Assembly: GCF_014192335.1 (NCBI RefSeq) | Contig: NZ_JACHXU010000005.1 | Location: 186,001 to 250,000 of the forward strand | DNA from: Aporhodopirellula rubra | GTDB taxonomy: Bacteria > Planctomycetota > Planctomycetia > Pirellulales > Pirellulaceae | DNA: 64,000 nucleotides | Direction: 5' to 3' | In this document: positions 36,241 to 45,851 of the stretch, in pieces | How positions within the stretch are numbered: position 1 is the stretch's first letter | Layout of the letters: each line of letters starts with the position of its first letter | Program-made: the position numbers and the translations under genes | The notes under the pieces: model-generated | The model's input: only the letters and a program-made list of their open reading frames with translations | What the model was told of the DNA's origin: nothing | Database searches by the model: none

Positions 36241-37647
36241 CTACGCCACTTCACTCGAAGGAGTATCAGCGTCGTGGGCATCCGCCTGAGCACTCTGCGT
36301 ATCTGACACCGCCTCAACCTCCGGTTTAGCGAGTTCGTCGGCGAGCTTCAAATGGGTCGGCGTGATACGCATTGCCGAACGATTGACTTCGCCCATCGCG
36401 GCGGCGGGCATTCGAACACGGACAGTAACGTGCGAATCGTGAAATTTGCGAGACTCGACCTTCCCCTTCGCGGACAGGTACGCGAGGAGTTTGCCATCAT
36501 GGTGCGACACGTCGACCTCCACATCGAGAAATTCACGCGACAAGGCCTCGCCGACCGCTTCGCAAAGCGGGATCAATCCTTTCCCGGTCTTCGCACTCAC
36601 GGGGATCGCATGGGGATATCGATCGAGAACCCGGTTGAGAATCCGCGGGCTTTGGATCGAGTCGATCTTGTTGAGAATCAGCAACGTGTCTTTCTCTTGG
36701 ATGCCGAGTTCCTCGAGCACCTGAAAGACCGCGGTGATTTGCTCGAAAACGTTGGGGCTACTCGCGTCGGCGACGTGCATCAACAAATCAGCTTGACGCG
36801 TCTCTTCGAGTGTTGACTTAAAACTCGCAACGAGAGAGTGAGGCAGGTCGCGAATGAATCCGACCGTGTCACTCAATAGCACGTGTCCCCAATTAGGAAG
36901 GTGCCATCGTCGCGTTCTCGTTTCGAGCGTTGCGAACAATTTGTCTTGCGCAAGAACGCCCGCCTCAGTTAACGCGTTCATCAACGTGCTCTTGCCGGCG
37001 TTGGTATATCCGACCAAGGAGATCGTTGGCAATTCGTCGCGTCCGGCAACCTGCCGCTCACGACGCGATTCCACTTTCTCGAGTTCCATCTTTAAATCGT
37101 GGATTCGTTTCTGCGCCAACCGCCGGTCGACCTCGAGTTGCTTCTCACCAGGACCACGCATGCCCACGCCCATCGATTGCCGCGACAGGTGAGTCCACAT
37201 TCGCTTCAGCCGCGGCAACGAATACTCGAGCTGAGCGAGTTCAACGGCGAGCCGCGATTCATGTGTCCGCGCCCCGGCGGCAAAGATATCGAGAATCAAC
37301 TCGGTCCGGTCAATCACTTTCGCGTTGGTTGCTTTTTCGAGGTTGCGAACCTGCGCCGGTGAGAGATCGTTGTCGAAGAAGATCACGTGCGCTTCATGGC
37401 GTTCCACCATCAATCGCAACTCTTCCACTTTGCCTTTACCGAGATACGTCGAGTGATCTGGGGTTCCTCGGCGCTGCGTCAATTCATCGACGACTTCGGT
37501 GCCAGCGGTGGTCGCAAGACCGTGAAGTTCCTCCAGCGGGTCGTCCTCGACGACCGAACCGGGCAGGATAAGACGCGCTAGGATGCTGCGTTCGGGACCG
37601 TCATCGACTAGAGAGATCAAGTCCGAAGATTTGTGTTGATGAGACAC
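36241..37647 (-). CDS. hflX: HflX, ribosome-associated GTPase
   Basis: HflX binds the large ribosomal subunit and helps split stalled or hibernating ribosomes. The 468-residue protein has the HflX N-terminal domain (TYLGKGKVEEL, DNDLSPAQVRNLE), the RGPGEKQLEVDRR linker, and the G domain with GYTNAGKST (G1), DTVGF (G3) and NKID (G4). It continues to an unusual acidic C-terminal tail. The start is GTG at 37647. The SDR gene follows by five bases. Confidence 0.95.
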   Translation of the reverse strand: MSHQHKSSDLISLVDDGPERSILARLILPGSVVEDDPLEELHGLATTAGTEVVDELTQRRGTPDHSTYLGKGKVEELRLMVERHEAHVIFFDNDLSPAQVRNLEKATNAKVIDRTELILDIFAAGARTHESRLAVELAQLEYSLPRLKRMWTHLSRQSMGVGMRGPGEKQLEVDRRLAQKRIHDLKMELEKVESRRERQVAGRDELPTISLVGYTNAGKSTLMNALTEAGVLAQDKLFATLETRTRRWHLPNWGHVLLSDTVGFIRDLPHSLVASFKSTLEETRQADLLMHVADASSPNVFEQITAVFQVLEELGIQEKDTLLILNKIDSIQSPRILNRVLDRYPHAIPVSAKTGKGLIPLCEAVGEALSREFLDVEVDVSHHDGKLLAYLSAKGKVESRKFHDSHVTVRVRMPAAAMGEVNRSAMRITPTHLKLADELAKPEVEAVSDTQSAQADAHDADTPSSEVA

Positions 37648-37756
37648 GAGGTGGATTGGGACTCCGAAAGAGAGGTTTGAGCGACGCCGGGTGCGTCCAC
37701 GAGGCTGCAGGTTACCATTTTAATCCCACAAGGGACATTCTGCCGCCGGGAAAGGT

Positions 37757-39037
37757 TCAACGTTCGAAAGTAGATTTATTACGTAATATGTGGTGGTAGT
37801 GTTGGGCAAATCGGTGCGATTCGTCCCGAACATACTGCAATAATCGCAGCGCAAACGCACTTTTGCTCAGTCGCAGCGGCTCCGAATTCCCCGGACGAAA
37901 AATCTCCTCATCGCGTTTGGCCAGCGAGATCACCGTCGGTGGCGTGATTTCCTGATCGCGAAAAGCCGCCATGGCGGCACTGAGTTGCCCCTTCCCGCCG
38001 TCGATCAAAAGAATGTCGGGAAAGGGATCCCCGGCATCGCTGAGCCGGCGGAACCGACGTGAGACTACCTCGTAGATGCTGCGAAAGTCATCGATGCCTT
38101 TGACGTCCTGGATCTTGTACCGGCGGTAGCCCGGTTTGAACGGGAGCCCATCAATGAACTGCACCAACGAAGCAACGGTTTCGTTCCCTCCCAGATGCGC
38201 GATGTCGACGCCTTCGATGATCCGCGGAGTCTCGCTGAGATTCAAAACCTTTTTCAAACCCGTCAGTCCCTTCTTCGGGTCGATGTAGAAAACCTCTGGT
38301 TGTGCGTGAGTGTCAAGTTCGCCGCGTTCGCTGAGTCGTTCGAGCATCTTGATTTCGTCACGTAGTACCGCGGCGCGTTCGAAATCCAACTCTTTGCTCG
38401 CGGCGGTCATTTCCGCGTTTAACTCTCTCAGCAGTTTCGTCTTCCCGCCATCGAGAAACGTCTGCAGCCTCTTGATGTCGCGACGATAGTCTTCTTTGCT
38501 GATACGGAAATTACACGGCGCCGTGCATTGATCGATACTGGCCAACAAACAGGGACGAAACCATTTCCACTTTTCATCCGATTCGCTGATGTCGAGTGTG
38601 CAAGTGCGGAACTTAAAGATCCGCTGCATCACCTGAATCGCACCTCGGAGTGCCCCGGCGCTCGTGAAGGGCCCGTACAGTTTGACTCCCGAGGTCTTGG
38701 GTTCGCGTGTGATTTCCACACGAGGGAATTCCTCTCGCGTCGTAATCATCAGGTACGGAAACGTCTTATCGTCTTTGAGGTCTTTGTTGTTGCGAGGCTG
38801 GATGTCTTTGATCAACCGTGATTCCATCAACAACGCATCGACTTCACTCTCGCACTGAACAAAATCAATATCAGCAATGTCGCTGATCCAGTCCGCCGTG
38901 CGGGCGTCTTCGGAAGCCGCTTTGAGAAAATAGCTGCTCGCGCGACTTCTTAGATTTTTCGCCTTTCCCACATAGATCACCACCCCCGCGGCATCCTTCA
39001 TGAGGTACACGCCTGGTTCCTGAGGGAACGTCTTCAC
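37757..39037 (-). CDS. uvrC: UvrC, excinuclease subunit, C-terminal HhH region absent
   Basis: UvrC makes both incisions in nucleotide excision repair. The GIY-YIG domain (PGVYLMKD, VIYVGKAKNLRSR), the cysteine-bearing middle region (CLLASIDQCTAPC), the UVR motif (ELDFERAAVLRDEI) and the RNase H-like domain (IEGVDIAHLGG, LLIDGGKGQL, DESHRFAQHYH) are present. The protein then stops after about 426 residues, so the tandem helix-hairpin-helix DNA-binding domain of usual UvrC (about 600 residues) is missing. I give the GTG at 39037 as the start, but the same frame stays open to 39250 with protein-like sequence (GATFEFKGNAHAAAKV) and no ATG, GTG or TTG, so the true N-terminus may be longer. Confidence 0.9.
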   Translation of the reverse strand: MKTFPQEPGVYLMKDAAGVVIYVGKAKNLRSRASSYFLKAASEDARTADWISDIADIDFVQCESEVDALLMESRLIKDIQPRNNKDLKDDKTFPYLMITTREEFPRVEITREPKTSGVKLYGPFTSAGALRGAIQVMQRIFKFRTCTLDISESDEKWKWFRPCLLASIDQCTAPCNFRISKEDYRRDIKRLQTFLDGGKTKLLRELNAEMTAASKELDFERAAVLRDEIKMLERLSERGELDTHAQPEVFYIDPKKGLTGLKKVLNLSETPRIIEGVDIAHLGGNETVASLVQFIDGLPFKPGYRRYKIQDVKGIDDFRSIYEVVSRRFRRLSDAGDPFPDILLIDGGKGQLSAAMAAFRDQEITPPTVISLAKRDEEIFRPGNSEPLRLSKSAFALRLLQYVRDESHRFAQHYHHILRNKSTFER

Positions 39038-39500
39038 CTTGGCTGCCGCGTGGGCATTGCCCTTGAACTCGAACGTCGCACCCCCAGCTACTCCTTCGGA
39101 GAGTTCCGAAGGGGATTCGGGAGTTGGTTCAACAGTATTTTTGGGGTCGGGTCGGTTGATCTGAGGTCCGTCCTTGGGGATTGGGATGTTCGGGGCAGCG
39201 TGATCACGCCGGTAATCCGGTTCCCAACGATGTGACCGGTCGTCCTCGTTCTACCGAGCAGTGGGGAGCCGACACAGATAGGTTACCGAATCGTCTAGCC
39301 TCGGAAATGGGCCACCCCAATTGGTCTGACCGGAATGATCGGCACAAAACACGTTCGCCAATCCACTCAAAGGATTGGAAGACCATGCATTTTACGCAAA
39401 CGCACAATTGTGACCAAGAGTTTGCCAGATATTCTCAACTGGATTCAGGGATTGTTGGCGGACAATCCACTCAGGCGATCGACAGCCCACCCGGGTTTCG
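39038..39500. other. Divergent upstream region between uvrC and the GGDEF-HD gene
   Basis: The stretch is 463 bases long. Minus-strand bases 39250-39038 continue the uvrC frame without a canonical start and may encode its N-terminus. The remaining 250 bases should hold both promoters; no clear -35/-10 pair, terminator or riboswitch was seen. Confidence 0.4.
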
Positions 39501-42266
39501 ATGGCCGAAAGTACCGAATCAGTGCGGGAAGTCGCCTCAACTAACCGTCTTCGATCGTTCTTTCGTACAAAACTTTTGTTCAAAGCAGTCCTCGCATCGC
39601 TCCGACTTGCGTTCGCACTTGTGTGCGTCGGAATCGGACTGATACTCGGTGCTCAGTGGTTCGGATTCATCCCCGATTCACGCATCGAGCAGGAAATTGC
39701 GCGCCGAAAGACCTGTCAAAATATCGCCATCAGCACGCTCGATGACATCCGAAATCAGCGTTGGCCGATTCTCGATTCGATGCTTCGCACGATCGTCAAC
39801 AAAGACGACCAATTGCTCTCAATTGGCATTCGGACGGACGTGGGCGTTCTGCGCATTGCGACCGACAATCACACGCGGTGCTGGCATTCTCCGGAGGCAG
39901 CCAGAAAACTCAACGCCCCCGACGGTTCCAAACCGATCGTGGTTGACGACGTTCCGGAATGGGTTCGAAGTGGACAATCGGCATCGAAAAAGACGAACGC
40001 ACCTTCCAGCCGTTCGGGTCTGAGTTTCACCGAAGACGGTCGTGCAAAGATCCGCTCGCTCGCAAAGAAATTTACCGGTGCCGGGCAGACCGACGAGGCT
40101 GCCACTGCCAGCGCACCGTCGGATCCGGCAACACAGACCAACGACAACCTGTGTTTAGAAATCCCGATCATGTTGAAGAATCAACACTGGGGCAACTTGG
40201 AATTTTGCTTCCGGAACCCACCGACCGGACTGTTCGGTGGCGTGCTCGACGCGGGAATCACCAAATTCATTATCTTCTTCGTCGCGTGTGGGATGGGCTC
40301 CTACACACTGCTGATGATGCGAATCATGGGTGTGTTCTCGCGCACCCAAGTCGTTCCGGATCGTGTTCGTCAAGCTCTCGACACGCTTGCGGAAGGCCTG
40401 CTAGTCCTCGACGGATCCGAGAAAATCGTCCTCGCTAACGAAAACTTCCTGACCATCAATGGTTTCGAGATGGAAGAACTGATCGACCGATTGGCGTCGG
40501 ACCTGCCGTGGTTCTTCCCTGGAAACGCGACCGGAGACTCTTCGCCCAAACGGGTCTTCCCATGGAGCCGCGCGATTCAAGAACGTCAAAGCGTCACCGC
40601 GGAAATCCTCCGTATGACCGGACGTGATGGCGTGCACCGTGTGTTCAGCGTCAACGCGGGGCCGATCGGCGAAGACAACAAGCAAAAGGGTGCACTGGTC
40701 ACTTTCCAAGACGTCACCCACGTTGAAAAACACCGGGTCGAACTTGAAAACATGTTGACGATGCTCCGCAAGAGCAAAGACGAAATCCAAAAGAAGAACC
40801 AAGAACTGGAAATCCTGGCCACCCGCGATGCGTTGACGGGTTGTTTGAACCGTCGCGCGTTCTTTGAGCGGATGGAACCGATGCTCGAACAGTTCCGCCG
40901 CGAAGGCCGTCCGCTGTCGTGCTTCATGGTCGACGTCGATCACTTCAAGAGCGTGAACGACACTTACGGTCACCACACTGGTGACGAAGTGCTTCGTTCG
41001 GTTTCGGCGGTCCTACGTCAAATGTTCGAAGAACAACACATCGTTTGTCGTTACGGCGGCGAAGAGTTCTGCGTCATGCTGCCTGGATTTGATCTTGATC
41101 AGGCGTTCGATGAGGCGGAACGAACACGCCTGGCGATTATGAATGTTCGCCTAGCCGACCCGGAAGCACTCCGTTTGACCGCGTCAATCGGAGTTAGCGA
41201 AACCCGATTCGGCGCCGCCGAAACCCAAGACCTGATCAACCAGGCCGATGAGTGTTTGTATGTCGCCAAACGTGGCGGACGAAACCAAAGTGTGGTGTAT
41301 GACCCCGAGCGTGTATCGGTGCTCGGTGAAGAAGAACCTCAAACCACCGACATCGCCGATCCTGATCTGGCGAAGCTACCGTTCCACGCGGTCACCGCGT
41401 TGGTATCGGCTCTGGCCTACCGAGACCCGGCAACGGCCGAACACAGTCGACGGGTTGCCGACCTTTGCGTGAAAGCATCGGACGGATTGCTCTGCCAGAG
41501 AGAAACCTACGTGCTCGAGATCGCCGCATTGCTGCACGACATCGGCAAAATCGGCGTTCCAGACACCGTACTGCATAAGCCAGGACCGCTCGACGAGAGC
41601 GAGTGGAAGATCATGCGTCGACACAACACCGTCGGCCTCGATATCATCGCCGGAACATTCCACTGCGACGAACTCGAAAACGTCATCCGCAGTCACCACA
41701 GCATGTCACGCGACCGTGGGTCGAACCGACCGATCGATTTCAAGAGCATGTCGATTTCGGCGCGACTGCTCAAAATCGCGGACACGTACGACTCGATCAC
41801 ATCCGACCGAACCTATCGTAAGGGGCGCAGCAGCGAAGAAGCCGTTCTCGAACTGCGTCGTTGTGCAGGAACTCAGTTCGACACCGAATTGGTCGAACAC
41901 TTCCTCAAACGGACCGTGCTCGGAAACGACGACATGGCGCTCGGGTACCCAACCTCCCGAGGAATCGCACTCGCGGTACCGAAGCACCTCGCACTGAAAA
42001 TCGGACAACAGATCGAACAACTTGCCGACGCGATCGACGCCCAAGACATTGAAGGTCTACAAAAACTCGCCGCTGAATTAGCCGAAATTGCGGAAGAGAA
42101 CTACCTGATGCCCATCGTTGATTCCGCGGCACGAATCGGAATCGTCGCGCAAGAGTCCGAAGAGGACATGCAGTGGATCAATCTCTTCAAAGAAACTCAG
42201 ATTCTGATGGACCTCTGCCGGGCCACCCAGAACGCTCACCTCGCCGAATCGAGTCACTCGCACTAA
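39501..42266 (+). CDS. Membrane PAS-GGDEF-HD signalling protein (diguanylate cyclase plus HD-GYP-like phosphodiesterase)
   Basis: The 921-residue protein has an N-terminal membrane segment (about residues 31-50), an extracytoplasmic sensor region to about 255, and a second membrane segment (ITKFIIFFVACGMGSYTLLMM). A PAS-like domain follows at about 287-410, then a coiled coil and a GGDEF domain whose active site RYGGEEF is intact at about residue 518, with DVDHFKSVNDTYGH. The C-terminal HD domain has HSRRVADLC and HDIGKIG (H679, D680), but the GYP motif is replaced (HHSMSRDRGSNRP). c-di-GMP synthesis is well supported. Breakdown by the HD domain is likely but uncertain. It stands alone, convergent with the aminotransferase gene. 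Confidence 0.9.
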   Translation: MAESTESVREVASTNRLRSFFRTKLLFKAVLASLRLAFALVCVGIGLILGAQWFGFIPDSRIEQEIARRKTCQNIAISTLDDIRNQRWPILDSMLRTIVNKDDQLLSIGIRTDVGVLRIATDNHTRCWHSPEAARKLNAPDGSKPIVVDDVPEWVRSGQSASKKTNAPSSRSGLSFTEDGRAKIRSLAKKFTGAGQTDEAATASAPSDPATQTNDNLCLEIPIMLKNQHWGNLEFCFRNPPTGLFGGVLDAGITKFIIFFVACGMGSYTLLMMRIMGVFSRTQVVPDRVRQALDTLAEGLLVLDGSEKIVLANENFLTINGFEMEELIDRLASDLPWFFPGNATGDSSPKRVFPWSRAIQERQSVTAEILRMTGRDGVHRVFSVNAGPIGEDNKQKGALVTFQDVTHVEKHRVELENMLTMLRKSKDEIQKKNQELEILATRDALTGCLNRRAFFERMEPMLEQFRREGRPLSCFMVDVDHFKSVNDTYGHHTGDEVLRSVSAVLRQMFEEQHIVCRYGGEEFCVMLPGFDLDQAFDEAERTRLAIMNVRLADPEALRLTASIGVSETRFGAAETQDLINQADECLYVAKRGGRNQSVVYDPERVSVLGEEEPQTTDIADPDLAKLPFHAVTALVSALAYRDPATAEHSRRVADLCVKASDGLLCQRETYVLEIAALLHDIGKIGVPDTVLHKPGPLDESEWKIMRRHNTVGLDIIAGTFHCDELENVIRSHHSMSRDRGSNRPIDFKSMSISARLLKIADTYDSITSDRTYRKGRSSEEAVLELRRCAGTQFDTELVEHFLKRTVLGNDDMALGYPTSRGIALAVPKHLALKIGQQIEQLADAIDAQDIEGLQKLAAELAEIAEENYLMPIVDSAARIGIVAQESEEDMQWINLFKETQILMDLCRATQNAHLAESSHSH

Positions 42267-42322
42267 GCGGTCAATGCTGTTGTCTCGGCATTACCGAATA
42301 GGGATGACGCGCAGGGCCTGAC

Positions 42323-44461
42323 CTAAAAGCGTCCGATTTTAGAGTTCACCGTATTGACGACAATCGGTTTTAGCAGCCCAACAAAACCGCTCCGAAGTGC
42401 TCGAACAAACGTGTCGATGACCGCATCAATCTCGTCAATCGTGATGCAGAGGGGAGGAACAAAACGGATCAAGAATGGCTTGTCGGGATTGAACGCAACC
42501 AAGACGGGTTGTCGCGCATCGTTGACGCAGCGTGATGCAATCAAACCGCCGAACGAGCCCCGGAGCAATCGCGGCAGTTTTGATTCCTCAAACTCGATCC
42601 CAATCATCAGCCCTTCACCGCGAACTTCTTTGACAAACTTTAGATCACCCGACTTCGCTCTCAAACGCTTCAAAAAATGCTCTCCAGCGACTTTGGCATG
42701 ATCAGCGAGCCCGAGCGTTTCCCCCGCTTCGATCGCGTGGAGCGCCATGTGGGCGCCGAACTGACAACGATACATGTTTGCATATCGTTCCACCGCAGCG
42801 GCGTTGGTTTCGCTCGCTCGCTGGTAGACTTGGTCGGTCACCAAAGTTGCCGAAACCGGAAACACGTTATCGCTCATCGCCTTGCCCATCAAGACGATGT
42901 CCGTTTCCGCGATCTTGCCTTGATGATTTAGAAAACGTCCGGTTCGGTACATTCCCGTTTGAATTTCGTCGATGGCGATGAAGAATCCATGCTCCTTCTT
43001 TTGCGTGACTAAGAAATCCAAGAATTCTTGCGGGCACGCTTTGACGCCGCCCTCTCCTTGAACGGTTTCCAAAATAACCACTGCAACGTCGTCCGTTGCG
43101 AGCAGATCGAGCAACTCCTTTTTGCCTTGGTCACCAAACGGGTCCACATAATGGATGTGTGGATACAGCGGCCCGAACGGGATTTTGAAACGATCGCGTG
43201 ACGTTGCGATTAACGAAATCAGGGTCTTACCACCGAATCCGCCCTTCAACGCAACGATCTTTTTCTTGGGAGCCGACGCGAGCAACGCCATCGTTAACGC
43301 AGCTTCCGTCGACGTCGCACCACTGACGGCGGGAATGACATGTGCAAACCCGGTCTTCTCTTGGACACGCGTTTGCAGATCCGCCCAGTAGTCATGGTTC
43401 TCATCGTGATCGTTCATCACCGCGTCGACGACGTCCGCCGGATTGTGTCCGTGCAGGTTGACGCCGTACGTCCCGGATGCGTCGATCACACTCTCGTCGC
43501 CTCGTCTCGTCGCCGTCGTGATCCGTGCCCCGTACGCCGAACGGATGTTTTTGTTGAGGCCACTGATGTTTAACATCGTCGCCATTTTGGGGCTGCAGTG
43601 CGTTTCATACAACTTTGTGGCCGCCGGATGCGATTCAACCGCCTGTTGCATTGAGTCCGCGACCGAACGCGGCAGATCCGCAAACCCTGGAGTCGACTGC
43701 AAGTAAGTCAACATCGTCGAGAGACTCGCACTGTTGCCGCCCCACGTGTTGCTGTGCAGGTTGTAGTCTTTGACGTTATCCCACACCTTAAAGATCGGCT
43801 TCGACATCAAGAAGCAACCGGCCGGGATCTTGTGATCGGCTAGGTTCTCGCCAAATGCGATCACATTCGGCAAACACTTCAAACGCGACGCGACAGGTCC
43901 GCCGGCCGACAAATCGGTGGTCGACTCATCAAGAATCGTAAAGATTTCATTCTCTGCCGCGTGGCGGATGACGTCGTTGAGCGAATCGCTGGATATCTGG
44001 TCCGCGTACCGGATCAGAAGACTCGATGGCGATTGCTCTCTTGCGTAAGCACAGAAACGATCGAAATCGTCGAAGTAAACCAACCCGGGCACGAGAGCTT
44101 CGTCCACACCGAAAGAGAACGGGTCGAACATCTGCTGCAGCCAATGGGTCGGATCGTAGACCGCCGTCACGAGAGGCTGGTTCGGCCGGCGAACAAAATG
44201 GTTGTGGCGAACCACTTTCAACGCCCCGGAAATGGACTCCGATGTCGAACTGCAAAAGAACGCATGAAAGGCCTGAGGATCAGGACGATTGCCGTTCACC
44301 AACGCGTGCAACAGGCACGCCGCACGAGCCTCGAACGATGAAATCTGCATGCGAACGTAAAACGGCACCCGCTCGCGAACATGAGTTTTCAAACGCTCCA
44401 CATCACCCGCGCCAAAGCCATTGGATAAAAAATTGTATTGCGAGGCAGTATCCATCGTCAT
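42323..44461 (-). CDS. Tandem class-III aminotransferase, first half degenerate
   Basis: The 712-residue protein has two copies of the PLP fold-type I class-III aminotransferase domain. The C-terminal copy (about 300-712) is complete: VSGATSTEAALTMAL, ETVQGEGG, DEIQTGMYRTG and the PLP lysine K527 in LMGKAMSD. The N-terminal copy (about 40-290) keeps the outline, for example FFCSSTSESISGALKVVR, ILDEST and FGENLADHKIPAG. The residue aligned with the PLP lysine appears to be Asn, so this half is probably inactive and may regulate or bind substrate. The likely reaction is amino transfer to an aldehyde or ketone; the acceptor is unknown. It follows the ATP-grasp gene by 41 bases and is probably one operon with it. 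Confidence 0.85.
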   Translation of the reverse strand: MTMDTASQYNFLSNGFGAGDVERLKTHVRERVPFYVRMQISSFEARAACLLHALVNGNRPDPQAFHAFFCSSTSESISGALKVVRHNHFVRRPNQPLVTAVYDPTHWLQQMFDPFSFGVDEALVPGLVYFDDFDRFCAYAREQSPSSLLIRYADQISSDSLNDVIRHAAENEIFTILDESTTDLSAGGPVASRLKCLPNVIAFGENLADHKIPAGCFLMSKPIFKVWDNVKDYNLHSNTWGGNSASLSTMLTYLQSTPGFADLPRSVADSMQQAVESHPAATKLYETHCSPKMATMLNISGLNKNIRSAYGARITTATRRGDESVIDASGTYGVNLHGHNPADVVDAVMNDHDENHDYWADLQTRVQEKTGFAHVIPAVSGATSTEAALTMALLASAPKKKIVALKGGFGGKTLISLIATSRDRFKIPFGPLYPHIHYVDPFGDQGKKELLDLLATDDVAVVILETVQGEGGVKACPQEFLDFLVTQKKEHGFFIAIDEIQTGMYRTGRFLNHQGKIAETDIVLMGKAMSDNVFPVSATLVTDQVYQRASETNAAAVERYANMYRCQFGAHMALHAIEAGETLGLADHAKVAGEHFLKRLRAKSGDLKFVKEVRGEGLMIGIEFEESKLPRLLRGSFGGLIASRCVNDARQPVLVAFNPDKPFLIRFVPPLCITIDEIDAVIDTFVRALRSGFVGLLKPIVVNTVNSKIGRF

Positions 44462-44502
44462 GTTTGACCGAAAGGGCGAGAGCGAAAAGGAGACGGGGAA
44501 CG

Positions 44503-45774
44503 TTATGACAAAATCGAGTGTATTTCCTCGATCGTCTCTTGAGGCATGTCGTCAATTATTTTCGCAGCAGAATGCGGCAATGAATAGTTGTCGACCGTGC
44601 CTTTGGCAAGATCTCGAGCCGAACGCGGGTTAGCGAGCAATAACAAAATGACAGCCGTCGCGGGGACCAGACTCAAAAGGTCCTCACTCGGCCGTGTCAT
44701 CTCACTTTCGCAGCCATCACGGCGAGTCCAATGATGCAGCAACTTTTTGACTAATTGTGTCCGCGATGCACCGTTGTAGGCGTCGGCAATCATCACGATA
44801 AAACCGTTATGGCTCAGCACACCTGGCTGAACGTCAGGCATGCGGTTAACGTGCTCGCCCACCGATATTCGCACTGTCGCTTCACACAGATTCACGCCGC
44901 CCACCAAGGCATTGAATGATTCGCCGATCCGAGGATTGCATTCGATGTAAAACGGCTGCTGCGTTTCAGCCTCGTAGAAGTATTCCAACGAAAGCGGCCC
45001 GTGCCAGTTCAACGCACTCCCGAACCGCTGGACGTGCTCTAACACAGGTGCGTGAATCGCAGTTCGACGCAGTGCCGGACCTCCTCCGATCCCCGTTGCG
45101 AGAACATCCGCACAAGCGGCCCCGACTAGCCTTCCGTCCTGAAAAACCGCACTGACTTCGGCTTGCCTGCCCGGGGCGGGTTGTTGGATCACGATCGGCA
45201 ATCCTTCCTTCCACACTCCGGCGTGCTCGAAACGCTCGACGGTGTCGCGGAGTTCCGTCAGGTCCCCGACCCGCTCGACGCCCAAACTCGCGGTGCTGTG
45301 AGCGACCTTCACAAAACAAGGGAAGTTCTCGTGAGCGAATAGTTCCGATTTGGTTTCGACGATTCGTGACACCGGTGTCGGCAGTGTGAGTTCGTTCATC
45401 AAAGTGGCAAACTCTGCCTTGCTCTGAACTCGCTGGATCGCATTGAAATCCGGAACCGCTAGCCCGACGTGCTTTTGCAGTTGATCACGAAAACGCGAAA
45501 ACGCATAAACCTGTTCATGGGTCGGGAATAAAACATCGTACCCGTCCTGGCGAACGCGATCCGCGACGAAGCGAATGTAGCCGATCGGGTCTTTGGCGAT
45601 TTGAGGACAAGCGATCCGTCGCGACACTCGCGTCGAAAAACGGCATTGGCACCACATGGACGGATCGAGGATATCAACCGAGTAGTTACGCGGCAGGCCG
45701 TAGAGCGTTTGCCTAGCAGAATTGCTCGAACCTTCCGAAAGGAGAATGCGAGGATTTTCGACGGTTCGATTCAT
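44503..45774 (-). CDS. ATP-grasp ligase family protein
   Basis: The 423-residue protein has the ATP-grasp layout. An N-terminal pre-ATP-grasp region contains DVLFPTHEQVYAFS. The ATP lid and lysine segment is FPCFVKVAHSTASLGV, and the C-terminal metal-binding segment is YFIECNPRIGES-like (here PFYIECNPRIGESFN). It resembles carbamoyl-phosphate-synthetase-like and amino-acid ligases, which join a carboxylate to an amine through an acyl phosphate. Substrate specificity cannot be read. It is the first gene of a two-gene unit with the tandem aminotransferase and is divergent from the VTT membrane gene. Confidence 0.83.
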   Translation of the reverse strand: MNRTVENPRILLSEGSSNSARQTLYGLPRNYSVDILDPSMWCQCRFSTRVSRRIACPQIAKDPIGYIRFVADRVRQDGYDVLFPTHEQVYAFSRFRDQLQKHVGLAVPDFNAIQRVQSKAEFATLMNELTLPTPVSRIVETKSELFAHENFPCFVKVAHSTASLGVERVGDLTELRDTVERFEHAGVWKEGLPIVIQQPAPGRQAEVSAVFQDGRLVGAACADVLATGIGGGPALRRTAIHAPVLEHVQRFGSALNWHGPLSLEYFYEAETQQPFYIECNPRIGESFNALVGGVNLCEATVRISVGEHVNRMPDVQPGVLSHNGFIVMIADAYNGASRTQLVKKLLHHWTRRDGCESEMTRPSEDLLSLVPATAVILLLLANPRSARDLAKGTVDNYSLPHSAAKIIDDMPQETIEEIHSILS

Positions 45775-45851
45775 CTCGATGGTGGGTTCCGTATACGAAC
45801 GGTAGAATGGCGATGGTTTGGTTCAGAATCCCTTCTTGCTCGTGCGAACAC

